Part shown: positions 16,495-24,926 of the stretch, one piece after another | Layout of the letters: every line of letters begins with the position of its first letter | Numbering within the stretch: the first letter of the stretch is position 1 | Assembly: GCF_000423665.1 (NCBI RefSeq) | Contig: NZ_AUIK01000026.1 | Span: 62,001-126,000, forward strand | Length of the DNA stretch: 64,000 nucleotides | Direction: 5' to 3' | Origin: Solirubrobacter soli DSM 22325 | GTDB taxonomy: Bacteria > Actinomycetota > Thermoleophilia > Solirubrobacterales > Solirubrobacteraceae | Made by a program: the position numbers and the translations under genes | Notes under the pieces: model-generated | The model's database searches: none | The model's input: only the letters and a program-made list of their open reading frames with translations | Told to the model about the DNA's origin: nothing

Positions 16495-17061
16495 GAAGCT
16501 CGTCACCGCCGCGCGCAGCCCACGCACGTCGGACTTCAGGCTGTGGTTGCCCTTCAGGCGGACGACGGTGCGGTTCGGCGCCTCCGGCGGCATCCCGAAC
16601 GGGTCGCTCTCGCCCTGGATGATCAGCACCGGCACGGTCACCTGCTCGAGCTCGGGGAGACGCGTCTTCTCCGGGCGCCCGGGCGGGTGCAGCGGGAACG
16701 CCAGGCAGAGCACGCCGGTCGCGCCGACCGCACCGCTCGTCCGGCAGGCGACTCGCGCCCCCGAGGAACGCCCGCCGACGTAGAGCGGCAGCCCCTCGAT
16801 CGGCAGTTGCTCGATGACGGCCTTCCATGCCGTGTCGAGTTGCGCGGCGGGCGCGGCGGACTTGCGGCCGGCGACGCGGTAGGGCTGCTCGACCAGGATC
16901 GTCGTCACGTTGACCGCGAGCGCCGCCTCGGTCGCGGCCTTCAGGTCCGGTGCACCGACGCCACCACCCGCGCCGTGTCCGAGCACCAGCACCCCCACGG
17001 GCGCCTCGGCCTCGTTGACGTGGGCGCGCGCGGGGCCATGTGGGGTCTCAAGCTCGATCAT
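16462..17061 (-). CDS. Alpha/beta hydrolase (TEX30/KANL3-like)
   Basis: 199 aa. It has LVLGHGAGGGVGAPDL, nucleophile elbow GGRSSGARVAC, acid IIQGESDPFG, and catalytic histidine KGNHSLKSD, in the order of the TEX30/KANL3 group of small hydrolases. Start ATG 17061 lies inside the 3' end of the upstream membrane-protein gene (14-base overlap), suggesting coupled translation. Function otherwise unknown. Confidence 0.85.
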   Translation of the reverse strand: MIELETPHGPARAHVNEAEAPVGVLVLGHGAGGGVGAPDLKAATEAALAVNVTTILVEQPYRVAGRKSAAPAAQLDTAWKAVIEQLPIEGLPLYVGGRSSGARVACRTSGAVGATGVLCLAFPLHPPGRPEKTRLPELEQVTVPVLIIQGESDPFGMPPEAPNRTVVRLKGNHSLKSDVRGLRAAVTSFLAGSDDDAVD

Positions 17062-17647
17062 CGTCGCGCGTCACCTTATTGCGTCGCCGCTTGAGCTCAG
17101 CATTGGCGAGGAAGAGCCCGATCACGATCGGCAGCCAATACTTCTTGGACTGCAGCACCTCGCGAACCCAGGCGGGGATCTCGGGGAGGTCGACGTGCGG
17201 CCACGGGATGTCCGGCAGGTCGATGTGCGGCAGATCGATGTCGATCGTGATGTCCGGGATCAGGCTGAAGAGGAACGTCAGGCCGATCAGCGCGAGCGCG
17301 ACCTGCGCGGCGCCCTTGACGACGTAGCGGGCGGCGTACCAGCGCGGGTGCTCGCGGGCGAATCGCGCCCGTCGCGCCGCGCGGGTGCCCGGTTCGGGCT
17401 CGAGCGCGATCGGCTCCCCGCCGTCCTGCGGCACGAGCTCGGCGCGGGTGACGCTCCCGCCCCACAGCGGGGTCACGGCCCGGATCTCGAAGTCCTCGCC
17501 GGTGAGGCGCGTCTTGGGGCCGTGGGCCCTCGTCTCGTCGACCGTCTCGCCGTCGACCAGCAGGCGGATCCGGTCGCGCTCCCACAGGGAGTCGGGCACG
17601 ACCTCGATCCGTCGACCTCGGTGGTGGGTGGAGAACGCCGCGGGCAT
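17048..17647 (-). CDS. Membrane protein with DLP-repeat segment
   Basis: 199 aa. The N-terminal ~95 residues are soluble and beta-rich (LWERDRIRLLVDGETVDETR). A transmembrane helix follows at ~112-128 (GAAQVALALIGLTFLFSLI), then an unusual stretch of short DLP units (IDIDLPHIDLPDIP ... HVDLPEIP), a second hydrophobic helix (YWLPIVIGLFLANAE) and a basic tail. The family is not recognised. It is coupled to the downstream hydrolase. Confidence 0.72.
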   Translation of the reverse strand: MPAAFSTHHRGRRIEVVPDSLWERDRIRLLVDGETVDETRAHGPKTRLTGEDFEIRAVTPLWGGSVTRAELVPQDGGEPIALEPEPGTRAARRARFAREHPRWYAARYVVKGAAQVALALIGLTFLFSLIPDITIDIDLPHIDLPDIPWPHVDLPEIPAWVREVLQSKKYWLPIVIGLFLANAELKRRRNKVTRDDDRA

Positions 17648-17701
17648 CGGCGGCGAAGGTACGTGCCGCCGCGGGTCGCGACCCCCTACCGAAGTCGATT
17701 C

Positions 17702-18721
17702 TCAAGTGAACTTCAGGACGAGCCGGCGGTAGCCGTTGACGTCGGGCGACGCCAGCCGCTCGATCGGGCCGGCGACCTCGATCGTGACGCCGCGCAGCGC
17801 GGTCAGCGCCACCTCGGCCTCCAGCCGCGCGAGCGCGGCGCCGAGGCAGAAATGGACGCCGTGCCCGAAGCTCAGATGGCGGGCGGCGGTGTGGTTGAGC
17901 TGGGCGTAGGGGAGCTGGACCAGTCCGCCGGAGGGGATCGTCACCCCGTCCAGCGCGGTGTCGCGCGTGGCGCGCCGCCAGAATGCCGCGAACGGCGGCT
18001 CCAGCGCGAGCCGCTCCTCCACGGACACGGTGCCGCTGCGCGCGAGTTCGAGCAGCGCGCCCGCCAGCAGGTGGCCGACCGAGTCCGAGCCGGCGACGAG
18101 GATCTCCCGGCACAGGCCGGCGGCTTCGCGCGGCGTGATCGTCGCTTCGTCGACCGCTTCGCGCAGGACCGGCATGTCGAGGTGGGCGAGGAAGAACCGC
18201 ATCACGTCGCGCTCGGCCAGCAGCCGCCCGCGCAGCGTCGCGAAGTCCTCGGCGGCGGTGTCGTCGGTGCTGGCGGCGTGGGCCAGTGCCTCGAGCTCCG
18301 CCCAGTGCTCGCGCGGCAGCCCGAGCAGGCGGGCGACGACGCGGAACGGCACCGGGCGGGTGAACGCCGGCACGACGTCGACCGGCTCGCCGGTGAGGAT
18401 CGCGCCGAGGGCGGCGTCGACCTCCTCGGCGACGATCGGCCGCAACGCTTCGACCGCGCCGGGCGCGAACGAGCGCCGCAGCACCGCCCGCATGCGCGTA
18501 TGGCGCGGTGGGTCGAGGCCGATCAGCGCCTGCGGCGTCAGCTCCAGCAGCTCCTTGATGCCCTCCTCGGCCTCGAGCTCGGAGATCCAGGCCGCGTACT
18601 CCGCGGGCCGCGGCCCGTCGAAGCGGTCCGAGCTCCAGGTCGCCGGGTCGCGCAGCACGGCCAGGGCCGTGGGCGCGTCGCCGATCACCCAGCCGTCGAG
18701 CGTCTCGTGCCGGCGGATCAC
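17702..18721 (-). CDS. Cytochrome P450 with degenerate ExxR and shortened meander
   Basis: 339-aa bacterial-class P450, shorter than the usual ~400. Seen: GLDPPRHTRMRAVLRRSFAP (C-helix region), ILVAGSDSVGHLL (I-helix, AGxDS), and the heme-cysteine loop FGHGVHFCLGAALARLEAE. The K-helix reads EERLALEPPF where EExLRLEPP is expected, so the ExxR arginine is replaced by Ala. The meander between AQLNHTAARH and LSFGHG lacks about a dozen residues. Start GTG 18721 overlaps the GNAT stop (GTGA). It may be a divergent or inactive P450. Confidence 0.85.
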   Translation of the reverse strand: MIRRHETLDGWVIGDAPTALAVLRDPATWSSDRFDGPRPAEYAAWISELEAEEGIKELLELTPQALIGLDPPRHTRMRAVLRRSFAPGAVEALRPIVAEEVDAALGAILTGEPVDVVPAFTRPVPFRVVARLLGLPREHWAELEALAHAASTDDTAAEDFATLRGRLLAERDVMRFFLAHLDMPVLREAVDEATITPREAAGLCREILVAGSDSVGHLLAGALLELARSGTVSVEERLALEPPFAAFWRRATRDTALDGVTIPSGGLVQLPYAQLNHTAARHLSFGHGVHFCLGAALARLEAEVALTALRGVTIEVAGPIERLASPDVNGYRRLVLKFT

Positions 18722-19188
18722 GGCACGCGTTCGAGCTCGATCTCGTCCCGTAGCGCGATGCCGTGGTCGCCGAACCTCGGGATGCCCGGCTTCAGGCGCG
18801 CGCGGGCGTCGTCGACCGCCCCCGCGTGGAGCTTGGCGAGGCGGAAGCCGCGCCGCTGGTAGAAGCGCAACGCGTCGACGTTGTCGTTGGTCGTGATCAG
18901 CCACAGGCGGGTGCAGCCCGCCTCGTGGGCGAGCGCCTCGACCGCCGCTATCAAGGCGGTGCCCGTGCCGCGATGGCGGTGCACGGCGTTCAGGGTCAGC
19001 ACCTCGCACTCCTCGCCGCGGATCACGTAGGTGAGGACGCCCGCGAGCGTCCCGTCCGCGTACTCCGCGACCAGATGCGGCCGCGACACGGCGTCCTCGA
19101 GCGCGCCGAGCCGCGCGACGCGGTCGGCGTTGCGCTCCGCCAGGAACGTCTCGACGCCGTCCTCAGGCCGGCTGGGCCGTACTTCCAT
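18718..19188 (-). CDS. GNAT family N-acetyltransferase
   Basis: 156 aa. It has the acetyl-CoA binding motif AVHRHRGTGTALIAAVEALA, preceded by VLTLN and followed by LITTNDNVDALRFYQRRGF, the standard GNAT order. ATG 19188 lies within the 3' end of the helix-hairpin-helix gene (26-base overlap). Its stop overlaps the P450 start. The acceptor is unknown. The three genes form one minus-strand operon. Confidence 0.88.
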   Translation of the reverse strand: MEVRPSRPEDGVETFLAERNADRVARLGALEDAVSRPHLVAEYADGTLAGVLTYVIRGEECEVLTLNAVHRHRGTGTALIAAVEALAHEAGCTRLWLITTNDNVDALRFYQRRGFRLAKLHAGAVDDARARLKPGIPRFGDHGIALRDEIELERVP

Positions 19189-19444
19189 GCGCGGATTCTC
19201 GCGCAAGCCGCTCGCGCGAGTACTCCCACCACGGCCGCGCCGGGGCGCCGTTGGCGTAGTCGACCGCGGCCACGAAGGTGTCGAGCAGGCACGGGTCGTG
19301 ACGGCGGCCGTCCATCGCGCACAACCGTTCGAACAGCTCCTCGCCGTCCTGGCCCTCAAGGTCCTCCTGCGCGTCGATGTCGAGCCGCCGCAGCTTGGCG
19401 GCGACCTTCGGCCCGATGTTCGGCATGTCGGTCAGTTCGCCCAT
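19163..19444 (-). CDS. Cdd1-like helix-hairpin-helix small protein
   Basis: 93 aa. MPNIGPKVAAKLRRLDI is a helix-hairpin-helix motif. ERLCAMDGRRHDPCLLDTF followed by PWWEYSRERL matches the conserved body of the 'pathogenicity locus' Cdd1 family. The usual role is unknown, possibly nucleic-acid contact. It is first gene of the minus-strand HHH-GNAT-P450 group. Confidence 0.85.
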   Translation of the reverse strand: MGELTDMPNIGPKVAAKLRRLDIDAQEDLEGQDGEELFERLCAMDGRRHDPCLLDTFVAAVDYANGAPARPWWEYSRERLARESAHGSTAQPA

Positions 19445-19479
19445 GCCCGTAAGTGTCGCGCGGGCGTCTTGAACGAATC

Positions 19480-19505
19480 GGACCGATGAGTTTTCGGAGC
19501 GGTCC
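19480..19505. promoter_or_regulatory. Inverted repeat upstream of the DHA2 exporter
   Basis: GGACCG at 19480 and CGGTCC at 19500 form a 6-base dyad with a 14-base centre in the divergent spacer between the HHH gene and the MFS exporter. Position and symmetry suggest a repressor operator. No adjacent regulator gene is present. Confidence 0.4.
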
Positions 19506-19518
19506 TGGTCATAGGGGC

Positions 19519-20949
19519 ATGACCTCCACGCAGACAGACCGCAACCGCTGGGCAGCGCTGTACGTGCTGTGCGCCGGCGTGCTGATGATCGTGCTCGACG
19601 CGACGATCGTGAACGTCGCTCTCCCGTCGATCCAGGACGACCTCGGGTTTTCAGCCAGCAACCTGGCCTGGGTGGTCAACGCGTACCTGATCGCCTTCGG
19701 CGGGCTGCTGCTCCTCGCCGGGCGCATGGGCGACCTGATCGGGCAGCGGCGGATCTTCCTGATCGGCTTGACGGTCTTCACCGCCGCCTCCGCCGTGTGC
19801 GCGCTCGCGCAGACGCAGGAGATGCTGATCGTCGCTCGTTTCGTCCAGGGCGTCGGCGGCGCGCTGACCAGCGCCGTGGTCCTCGGCATGATCGTGACCA
19901 TGTTCCCGCAGCCGCGCGAGCAGGCGAAGGCGCTCGGCGTCTACGGGTTCGTCGCCTCCGCGGGCGGGTCGATCGGCCTGCTCTCCGGCGGTGTCCTGAC
20001 CGACCTCATCAGCTGGCACTGGATCTTCTTCATCAACCTGCCGATCGGCATCGCCACCGGGCTGCTGGCGCTGCGGCTGATCGAGCCCAAGCCGGGCATC
20101 GGCGTCGGCGCGGGCGCCGACATCCCGGGCGCGTTCCTGCTGACCGCGGGCGTGATGCTCGGCGTGTACACGATCCTCGGCATCACCGAGCACGGCTGGA
20201 CCTCGCAGCGCACGCTCGGCCTCGGCGCCATCGCCGCGGCCCTGGTCGGCGCGTTCCTCGTGCGCCAGACGCGGATCGAGAACCCGCTGATGCCGCTGCG
20301 CCTGTTCCGCTCGCGCAACGTCACCGGCTCGAACGTGGTGATGGCGATGATCGTGATCGGCATGTTCGGCCTGTTCTTCCTCGGCGCGCTGTACCTGCAG
20401 AAGATCCTCGGCTACGAGCCGCTCGAGGTGGGCCTCGCCTTCCTCCCGAGCACGGTCGTCATGGGCATCGTGTCGCTGCGCGCCTCGCAGCCGCTGATGA
20501 TGCGTTTCGGCCCGCAGCGGATTCTCGTTCCCGCGCTTGTGTCGACGATCGCGGGCCTCCTGCTGTTCGCCCGCACGCCGGTGGACGGGACCTTCGTCAC
20601 CGACATCCTGCCCGCGACGATCCTGATCGGCCTCGGCATGGGCATGTCGATGCCGGCGGTGATGACGCTGGCGATGTCGGGCGCCACGCCGCAGGACTCC
20701 GGCTTGGCCTCGGGTCTGATCAACACGACCGTGCAGGTCGGCGGCGCCATCGGCCTGGCCGTGCTCGCCACGCTGGCGTCCGAGCGCACCGGTGGCGCGA
20801 CCGACGCCGCGGCGATCAACAGCGGCTACCACCTCGCGTACCTGATCGGCGCGGGCGCGCTGGCCGTCGCCGTGGTCGTCTCGCTGGTCGTGCTGCGGGT
20901 CCCGCGCGAGGCGTCCGCCCCGGCCGCGGTCCCGGCTCATGCCGGGTAG
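19519..20949 (+). CDS. DHA2-type MFS multidrug exporter
   Basis: 476-aa, 14-helix major facilitator of the EmrB/QacA class driving proton-coupled efflux. Motif A region: LLLLAGRMGDLIGQRRIFLIG. Helix-1 DATIVNVALPSIQ (motif D1) and helix-5 GSIGLLSGGVLTDLISWHWIFFINLPIG (motif C) are clear. ATG 19519 is preferred over 19453 because DRNRWAALYVLCAGVLM is the normal start. It overlaps the convergent cupin gene by 13 bases. Confidence 0.93.
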   Translation: MTSTQTDRNRWAALYVLCAGVLMIVLDATIVNVALPSIQDDLGFSASNLAWVVNAYLIAFGGLLLLAGRMGDLIGQRRIFLIGLTVFTAASAVCALAQTQEMLIVARFVQGVGGALTSAVVLGMIVTMFPQPREQAKALGVYGFVASAGGSIGLLSGGVLTDLISWHWIFFINLPIGIATGLLALRLIEPKPGIGVGAGADIPGAFLLTAGVMLGVYTILGITEHGWTSQRTLGLGAIAAALVGAFLVRQTRIENPLMPLRLFRSRNVTGSNVVMAMIVIGMFGLFFLGALYLQKILGYEPLEVGLAFLPSTVVMGIVSLRASQPLMMRFGPQRILVPALVSTIAGLLLFARTPVDGTFVTDILPATILIGLGMGMSMPAVMTLAMSGATPQDSGLASGLINTTVQVGGAIGLAVLATLASERTGGATDAAAINSGYHLAYLIGAGALAVAVVVSLVVLRVPREASAPAAVPAHAG

Positions 20950-21326
20950 TACTCCTCGTCGGTCACGTGGGGTCCCCACACGGCGTCGGTCCCGTCGTCC
21001 GCGAGCTCCTGCATCGCCAGATGCGTCATGAACGTCGCCGGGTCGGCGCCGTGCCAGTGGACCTCGTTGGGGTCGAAGCGCACGGTGTCGCCGGCGCGCA
21101 GCGGCTGCGGCGGCTCGCCCGCGACCTGGAAGATCCCGGCGCCCTCGGTCACGTGGATGGTCTGCCCGAACGGGTGCGCGTGCCAGGCGGTGCGCGCACC
21201 CGGCGTGAAGTGCACGCTGAGCAGCTTCACGTGCGGGCCCGGTGAGATCTCGTCGAGGTAGACGTCGCCGGTGAACCAATCGCTGGGCCCGCGCTTGGTG
21301 TCGGGCCGGCGGCGGATGACCTCCAC
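20937..21326 (-). CDS. Cupin domain protein
   Basis: 129-aa single cupin barrel. Motif 1: ARTAWHAHPFGQTIHVTEGAG, carrying the metal-binding His pair. Motif 2: RAGDTVRFDPNEVHWHGA. It resembles small quercetinase-like or carboxymuconolactone-associated cupins. Start GTG 21326 abuts the TAG of the upstream gene with no spacer, so it is probably translated by reinitiation. Activity unknown. Confidence 0.88.
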   Translation of the reverse strand: MEVIRRRPDTKRGPSDWFTGDVYLDEISPGPHVKLLSVHFTPGARTAWHAHPFGQTIHVTEGAGIFQVAGEPPQPLRAGDTVRFDPNEVHWHGADPATFMTHLAMQELADDGTDAVWGPHVTDEEYYPA

Positions 21327-22073
21327 CTAGAGCTCCCCCGGCCCCAGCACCGCGCAATGCGGGTCGCGGATCAGGTAGCGCCCGGCGATCGGGCGGTCGA
21401 ACTCGCCGAACGCCTCACTCCACCAGCGCGCCCCGTTCCACACGTGCTCGGGCGCCGAGCTGCGGTCGTTGGCACCGGGCGTGAGGTCGAGCTGGATCTC
21501 CTCGAAGCAGTACTCGACCATCGCTGACGAGTGGTTGGGGATGCCGTTCTCGAGCGGGTTCGGCGTGCCCCGCGTCCACAGGTACGCCTGCCAGAAGCCG
21601 AGCGTCTCGAACAGGTCGAAGCGCAGGCGCTCGAGGTTGGGGGTCTCGGTGGCGCGCGCGACGACGCGCGCGGCCTCCTCGGCGTCCATCTTCACGCTGA
21701 GGAGCGCGATGTTCGGGTCGCGCCGCTTGTCGCCGTAGTGCTCGAGCGTCGCCTCGGTGATCGCGTTGTCGGCCGGCTCGGGGAAGTGCCCGGCGCGGCT
21801 GTGGAGGGCGACCTCGCGCAGCTCGTTCCCGCCGACCAGCAGGAAGGCGTGCGACCACAGGCTCGGGCGCCGGTCCCAGCGCAGGATGCTCTGCGCCCGC
21901 CGCAGCGCGACGCCGGGGAGGTCGCTGCTTCCCACCAGGCCGATCAGGCCGAGGGCGCCGCCGAGGTCATCGATCGCGTCCTTGAAGAACGTCGCGTTGT
22001 CGCCGCCGGCGTGGGTGTCCGACCAGTCGATGACGTTCGGGTTCTGCGTGTCGCTCTGGGAGTGCCGGAGCAC
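21327..22073 (-). CDS. Hypothetical protein, 248 aa, possible papain-like fold
   Basis: No family recognised with confidence. The segment LWSHAFLLVGGNELREVALHS resembles the His-containing core strand of permuted NlpC/P60 or YiiX-type papain-like proteins, but I see no convincing cysteine nucleophile. No signal peptide. It lies between the PhoD-like gene (10-base gap upstream) and the cupin gene in one operon. Confidence 0.7.
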   Translation of the reverse strand: MLRHSQSDTQNPNVIDWSDTHAGGDNATFFKDAIDDLGGALGLIGLVGSSDLPGVALRRAQSILRWDRRPSLWSHAFLLVGGNELREVALHSRAGHFPEPADNAITEATLEHYGDKRRDPNIALLSVKMDAEEAARVVARATETPNLERLRFDLFETLGFWQAYLWTRGTPNPLENGIPNHSSAMVEYCFEEIQLDLTPGANDRSSAPEHVWNGARWWSEAFGEFDRPIAGRYLIRDPHCAVLGPGEL

Positions 22074-22083
22074 GTTCTCCTCC

Positions 22084-23457
22084 TCAGCGAAGCTCGAGTT
22101 CGATGGGGTCGTGAATCGGCTGCGCGCCCTTGGCGGGCTTGCGCTTGAAGATCCGGCCGGGGACGGTCTGGTACGGGCGCACGCACCAGAGCTGGAGCGT
22201 GAAGCGCGTGCTGCCGTTGCGGCCCTGCGCGATCCGGATCAGCCCGATGTTGTTGTCGGTCGTCGTGGGGACCTCGTCGCGGGGGAGGACGTCCCAGACG
22301 CGACGGTTGACCCTGACCGCCGTGTCCAACTTGGATGCCTTCTGGCCCCACGGCGGCAGGTACGGCGTGACGCGGCTGGCCGGGCTGGCGACGAACTCGT
22401 AGATCCAACGGCCGTCCCCACCGTTGATCTTCGCCATCGAGAGGCGACCGGTGTGGATGTCCCCGGTCAGGATCAGGATGTCGTGCACCGGACGCTCGAA
22501 GATCGGGCCGAAGCGGGCGGACTCTTGGAAGTCCAGCAGCGTGCGGTCGGTCTTGGAGCCGCCGTTCTTCATCAGCGGCTGCGGCAGGACGAGGACGCCA
22601 GGCCCTTTGAGGCCGGCGGCCCAGGCTTCGAGGTCGTCCCACTGCTCCGGGAGCATCAGGCGTTCATCGGGGACCTTGTCGCGGGTCCGGTAGGAGCGCG
22701 TGTCGGCGACGAAGAAGCTGACAGGGCCGACGGCGATCGTGTACCAGCGCTTGGCCCCCGGGTTCAGCGCGGTCTGGTACGCGTCGAGGATCTCGCGCAG
22801 GGCGTCCGTGGTCTTGGGCTGGTAGCGGTCCCAGCTGAGCGGGACCTGCAGCTGCGGCTGGGGGAAGTCGTTCCAGAACTCGTGGTCGTCGCAGGTGACC
22901 AGGGTCGGGCAGGACTGCAGGAGCTCGAGGTACGGCCCGTCGCCCCAGTAGCGCTCGTACTTGTCGGCCAGGCCCTCGGGCACCTTGTCCGGCAACGGGG
23001 ACCACACGTCCATGTAGAGCTGGTCGCCGGCGAGGATCTTGAACACCGGGCGCTCGCGCTGGACGAGCTCCTTGACGGCGGCGCTGTAGAAGCCGTCGCG
23101 GTCGTCGTTGATCCAGAAGCAGGAGCCGAACAGGAGGCTGAAGCCGCCGCCGGGGATGCCGCTCGGGAGCGTGCGCCAGTACAGCGGGCGGCCGATCTCG
23201 GGGATCGTCACCTCATAGAGCGCGCCCGCGGTCGCCTGCTCGATGCGGAGCTCGCTCACCCCCATGCGGCGCTTGGAGCCGGGCGGCTGGATGGGGGTCA
23301 ACGGACCCTGTGTGCTCTGCTGGGGTTGCCTGTCCGGGGTGCGCACCGTCACCGGGGCGGGCGTGAAGTCATCCCCGGTCCAGGAGTACCAGACGCGCCA
23401 GCCGTCGCCGCTCTGGAGCGGTGCCCCGCAGGTCACCCATACGCCGCTTGCCGCCAT
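22084..23457 (-). CDS. PhoD-like metallophosphatase
   Basis: 457 aa of the alkaline phosphatase D / metallophosphoesterase type. Metal-site motifs in order: ILAGDQLYMD, TCDDHEFWNDFP, and ILTGDIHTGRLS. The N-terminal ~100 residues form the usual Ig-like domain. Unlike secreted PhoD there is no obvious Tat signal (MAASGVWVTCGAPL), so it may be cytosolic. It heads the PhoD-unknown-cupin operon, 12 bases after the sigma-factor fusion gene. Confidence 0.85.
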   Translation of the reverse strand: MAASGVWVTCGAPLQSGDGWRVWYSWTGDDFTPAPVTVRTPDRQPQQSTQGPLTPIQPPGSKRRMGVSELRIEQATAGALYEVTIPEIGRPLYWRTLPSGIPGGGFSLLFGSCFWINDDRDGFYSAAVKELVQRERPVFKILAGDQLYMDVWSPLPDKVPEGLADKYERYWGDGPYLELLQSCPTLVTCDDHEFWNDFPQPQLQVPLSWDRYQPKTTDALREILDAYQTALNPGAKRWYTIAVGPVSFFVADTRSYRTRDKVPDERLMLPEQWDDLEAWAAGLKGPGVLVLPQPLMKNGGSKTDRTLLDFQESARFGPIFERPVHDILILTGDIHTGRLSMAKINGGDGRWIYEFVASPASRVTPYLPPWGQKASKLDTAVRVNRRVWDVLPRDEVPTTTDNNIGLIRIAQGRNGSTRFTLQLWCVRPYQTVPGRIFKRKPAKGAQPIHDPIELELR

Positions 23458-23469
23458 CTGGCGGCAAGC

Positions 23470-24846
23470 CTACTTGTCCTGCTTGGCCGATTTGTCCTTC
23501 TCGGGCTTGACTTCGTCCTTCTTCGCCTGGCCCGGCGGAACGGAGGTCGCCTCGGGGGTCGCGGACTCCTTCTTGATCTGGCCGGGGGCGGTGTCCTTGC
23601 CGTTGGTCTTCGTGGTGTCGGCCTTCTTGATCTGACCGGGCGCGGTGGTCTTCTTCACCTGGCCCGGCGCGCTGGTCTTGCCGTTGGTCTTCGTGGTCTC
23701 GGCCTTCTTGACCTGGCCCGGCGCGTTGGCCTTGCCGGTCTCCCCCGTCTGCCCGGGCGCCTGGCTCTTGCCGACCGCCGTCTGCCCGTCCGTCTTCGTC
23801 CGCCCGCGTGCCTTGCCGTGCGCCCGTTCGTCCGTCTTCGTCTTCGGCTTGCCGAGCGCGCGGACGTGCGCCTTGGCCTTCGCGCGCGCGTTCGTCTTCG
23901 CCGCGCCGCGCGGTGGGGCGACGGTCGCCGTGGGGGCGGGCGTCGAGGTCGCGGCGACCGGGACCGCCTTGGCGGCCCGCGGCGGCGCTTCGGTGGTCGC
24001 CGCCTCGGCCGGCTTGGGCGTGCGCGCGTGCTGCATCTCGACCGCGATCGTCGTCCCGCCGCCCGCGATCGCCACGCAGGCGAGCAGCTTCGCGGCGGTC
24101 GCGCCGCCGCCGAGCAGCTGGGCCAAGAGCGCGGCGGCGCCGCCCATGGGCAGCGGCGGAGCGAGCGCCTTCAGCGCCTTCGGGCGCGTCTCGAGGTCGG
24201 CGCGGAAGCGGCGGCAGTCCGGGCAGGAGCGCAGGTGCCCGCGGACGCCGCGCCCGCGCAGGACGCGGCCGTCGCCGTCGGAGAGCATGCGGCGGATGTC
24301 GTGGCAGGCCATCTCACGCCCCTCGCGGAAGCTGAAGAGCGCGGACCGGGCGTCGAAGATCGCCTGTTTGACCGCCCCGGTGGAGAGCTCGAGCACGAGC
24401 CCGATCTCCTGGTGCGAGAGACCGTTGAGCTCGCGCAGGACCAGCGCCGCGCGCTGACGCTCCGGCAGGTCGGCGAGGTCGAGCTGGAGCAGGCGCAGCT
24501 CCTCGCGCTCCGAGATGCGGTCCTCGAGCTCGCCGGGCGCGGGTCGCTCGTCCAGCTCGTCGGTCGCGGGGCGCCGGCGCAGGATCGAGATCGCCTCGTT
24601 GTGCGCGATCCGGAACAGCCACGGACGCAGCTCGAAGTCCCGCTGCTCGTCCTGCAAGGCAGCGAACGCGCGCGTGAACGTGCTCTGCAGCGCGTCCTGC
24701 GCGTCCTCGTCGTGGCGGAGGATCGAGCGGCAGTAGCGGTACAGCGCCTGGTGATGACGTTCGTAGACGGCCGCGAAGGCCGCCGAGTCGCCTCGCGCCG
24801 CTTTCGAGCGGAGTACGCCCTCGCTTCTGATCCGTAGTGCCGTCAT
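23470..24846 (-). CDS. ECF sigma factor fused to zinc-finger, membrane segment and PGQ-repeat tail
   Basis: 458 aa. Residues 1-170 are an ECF sigma factor: region 2 (AVYERHHQALYRYCRSILRH ... RPWLFRIAHNEAISIL) and region 4 (LPERQRAALVLRELNGLSHQEIG). An anti-sigma-like zinc motif follows, MACHDIRRML ... GHLRSCPDCRRF (HxxxCxxC, ~190-220). Then come a weak transmembrane helix (~235-270) and a ~190-residue Lys/Ala/Pro-rich exterior tail with six PGQ units (APGQVKK, APGQIKK type). The fusion would keep the sigma domain at the membrane until released. It is divergent from the Clp-N/HTH gene. Confidence 0.87.
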   Translation of the reverse strand: MTALRIRSEGVLRSKAARGDSAAFAAVYERHHQALYRYCRSILRHDEDAQDALQSTFTRAFAALQDEQRDFELRPWLFRIAHNEAISILRRRPATDELDERPAPGELEDRISEREELRLLQLDLADLPERQRAALVLRELNGLSHQEIGLVLELSTGAVKQAIFDARSALFSFREGREMACHDIRRMLSDGDGRVLRGRGVRGHLRSCPDCRRFRADLETRPKALKALAPPLPMGGAAALLAQLLGGGATAAKLLACVAIAGGGTTIAVEMQHARTPKPAEAATTEAPPRAAKAVPVAATSTPAPTATVAPPRGAAKTNARAKAKAHVRALGKPKTKTDERAHGKARGRTKTDGQTAVGKSQAPGQTGETGKANAPGQVKKAETTKTNGKTSAPGQVKKTTAPGQIKKADTTKTNGKDTAPGQIKKESATPEATSVPPGQAKKDEVKPEKDKSAKQDK

Positions 24847-24879
24847 CGCTCACAGGTGCTCAACGCGAAACCTCTCTCC

Positions 24880-24900
24880 GGGTTGGGTACTACCCAACCC
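24880..24900. promoter_or_regulatory. Perfect 21-bp palindrome between divergent sigma and Clp-N genes
   Basis: Arms GGGTTGGGTA and TACCCAACCC around a single C, 34 bases from the sigma-fusion start and 27 bases before the Clp-N/HTH start. Because the flanking genes are divergent it cannot be a terminator. It is a likely operator for one or both, with the neighbouring HTH protein the obvious candidate binder. Confidence 0.7.
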
Positions 24901-24926
24901 TGGGCGTCACGCTGCGTTGTCAGGGC

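Noticed and set aside
21757..24837. Plus-strand open frame of about 1,030 codons opposite PhoD-like and sigma genes
   Set aside because: Shadow of the minus-strand genes; no recognisable domains.
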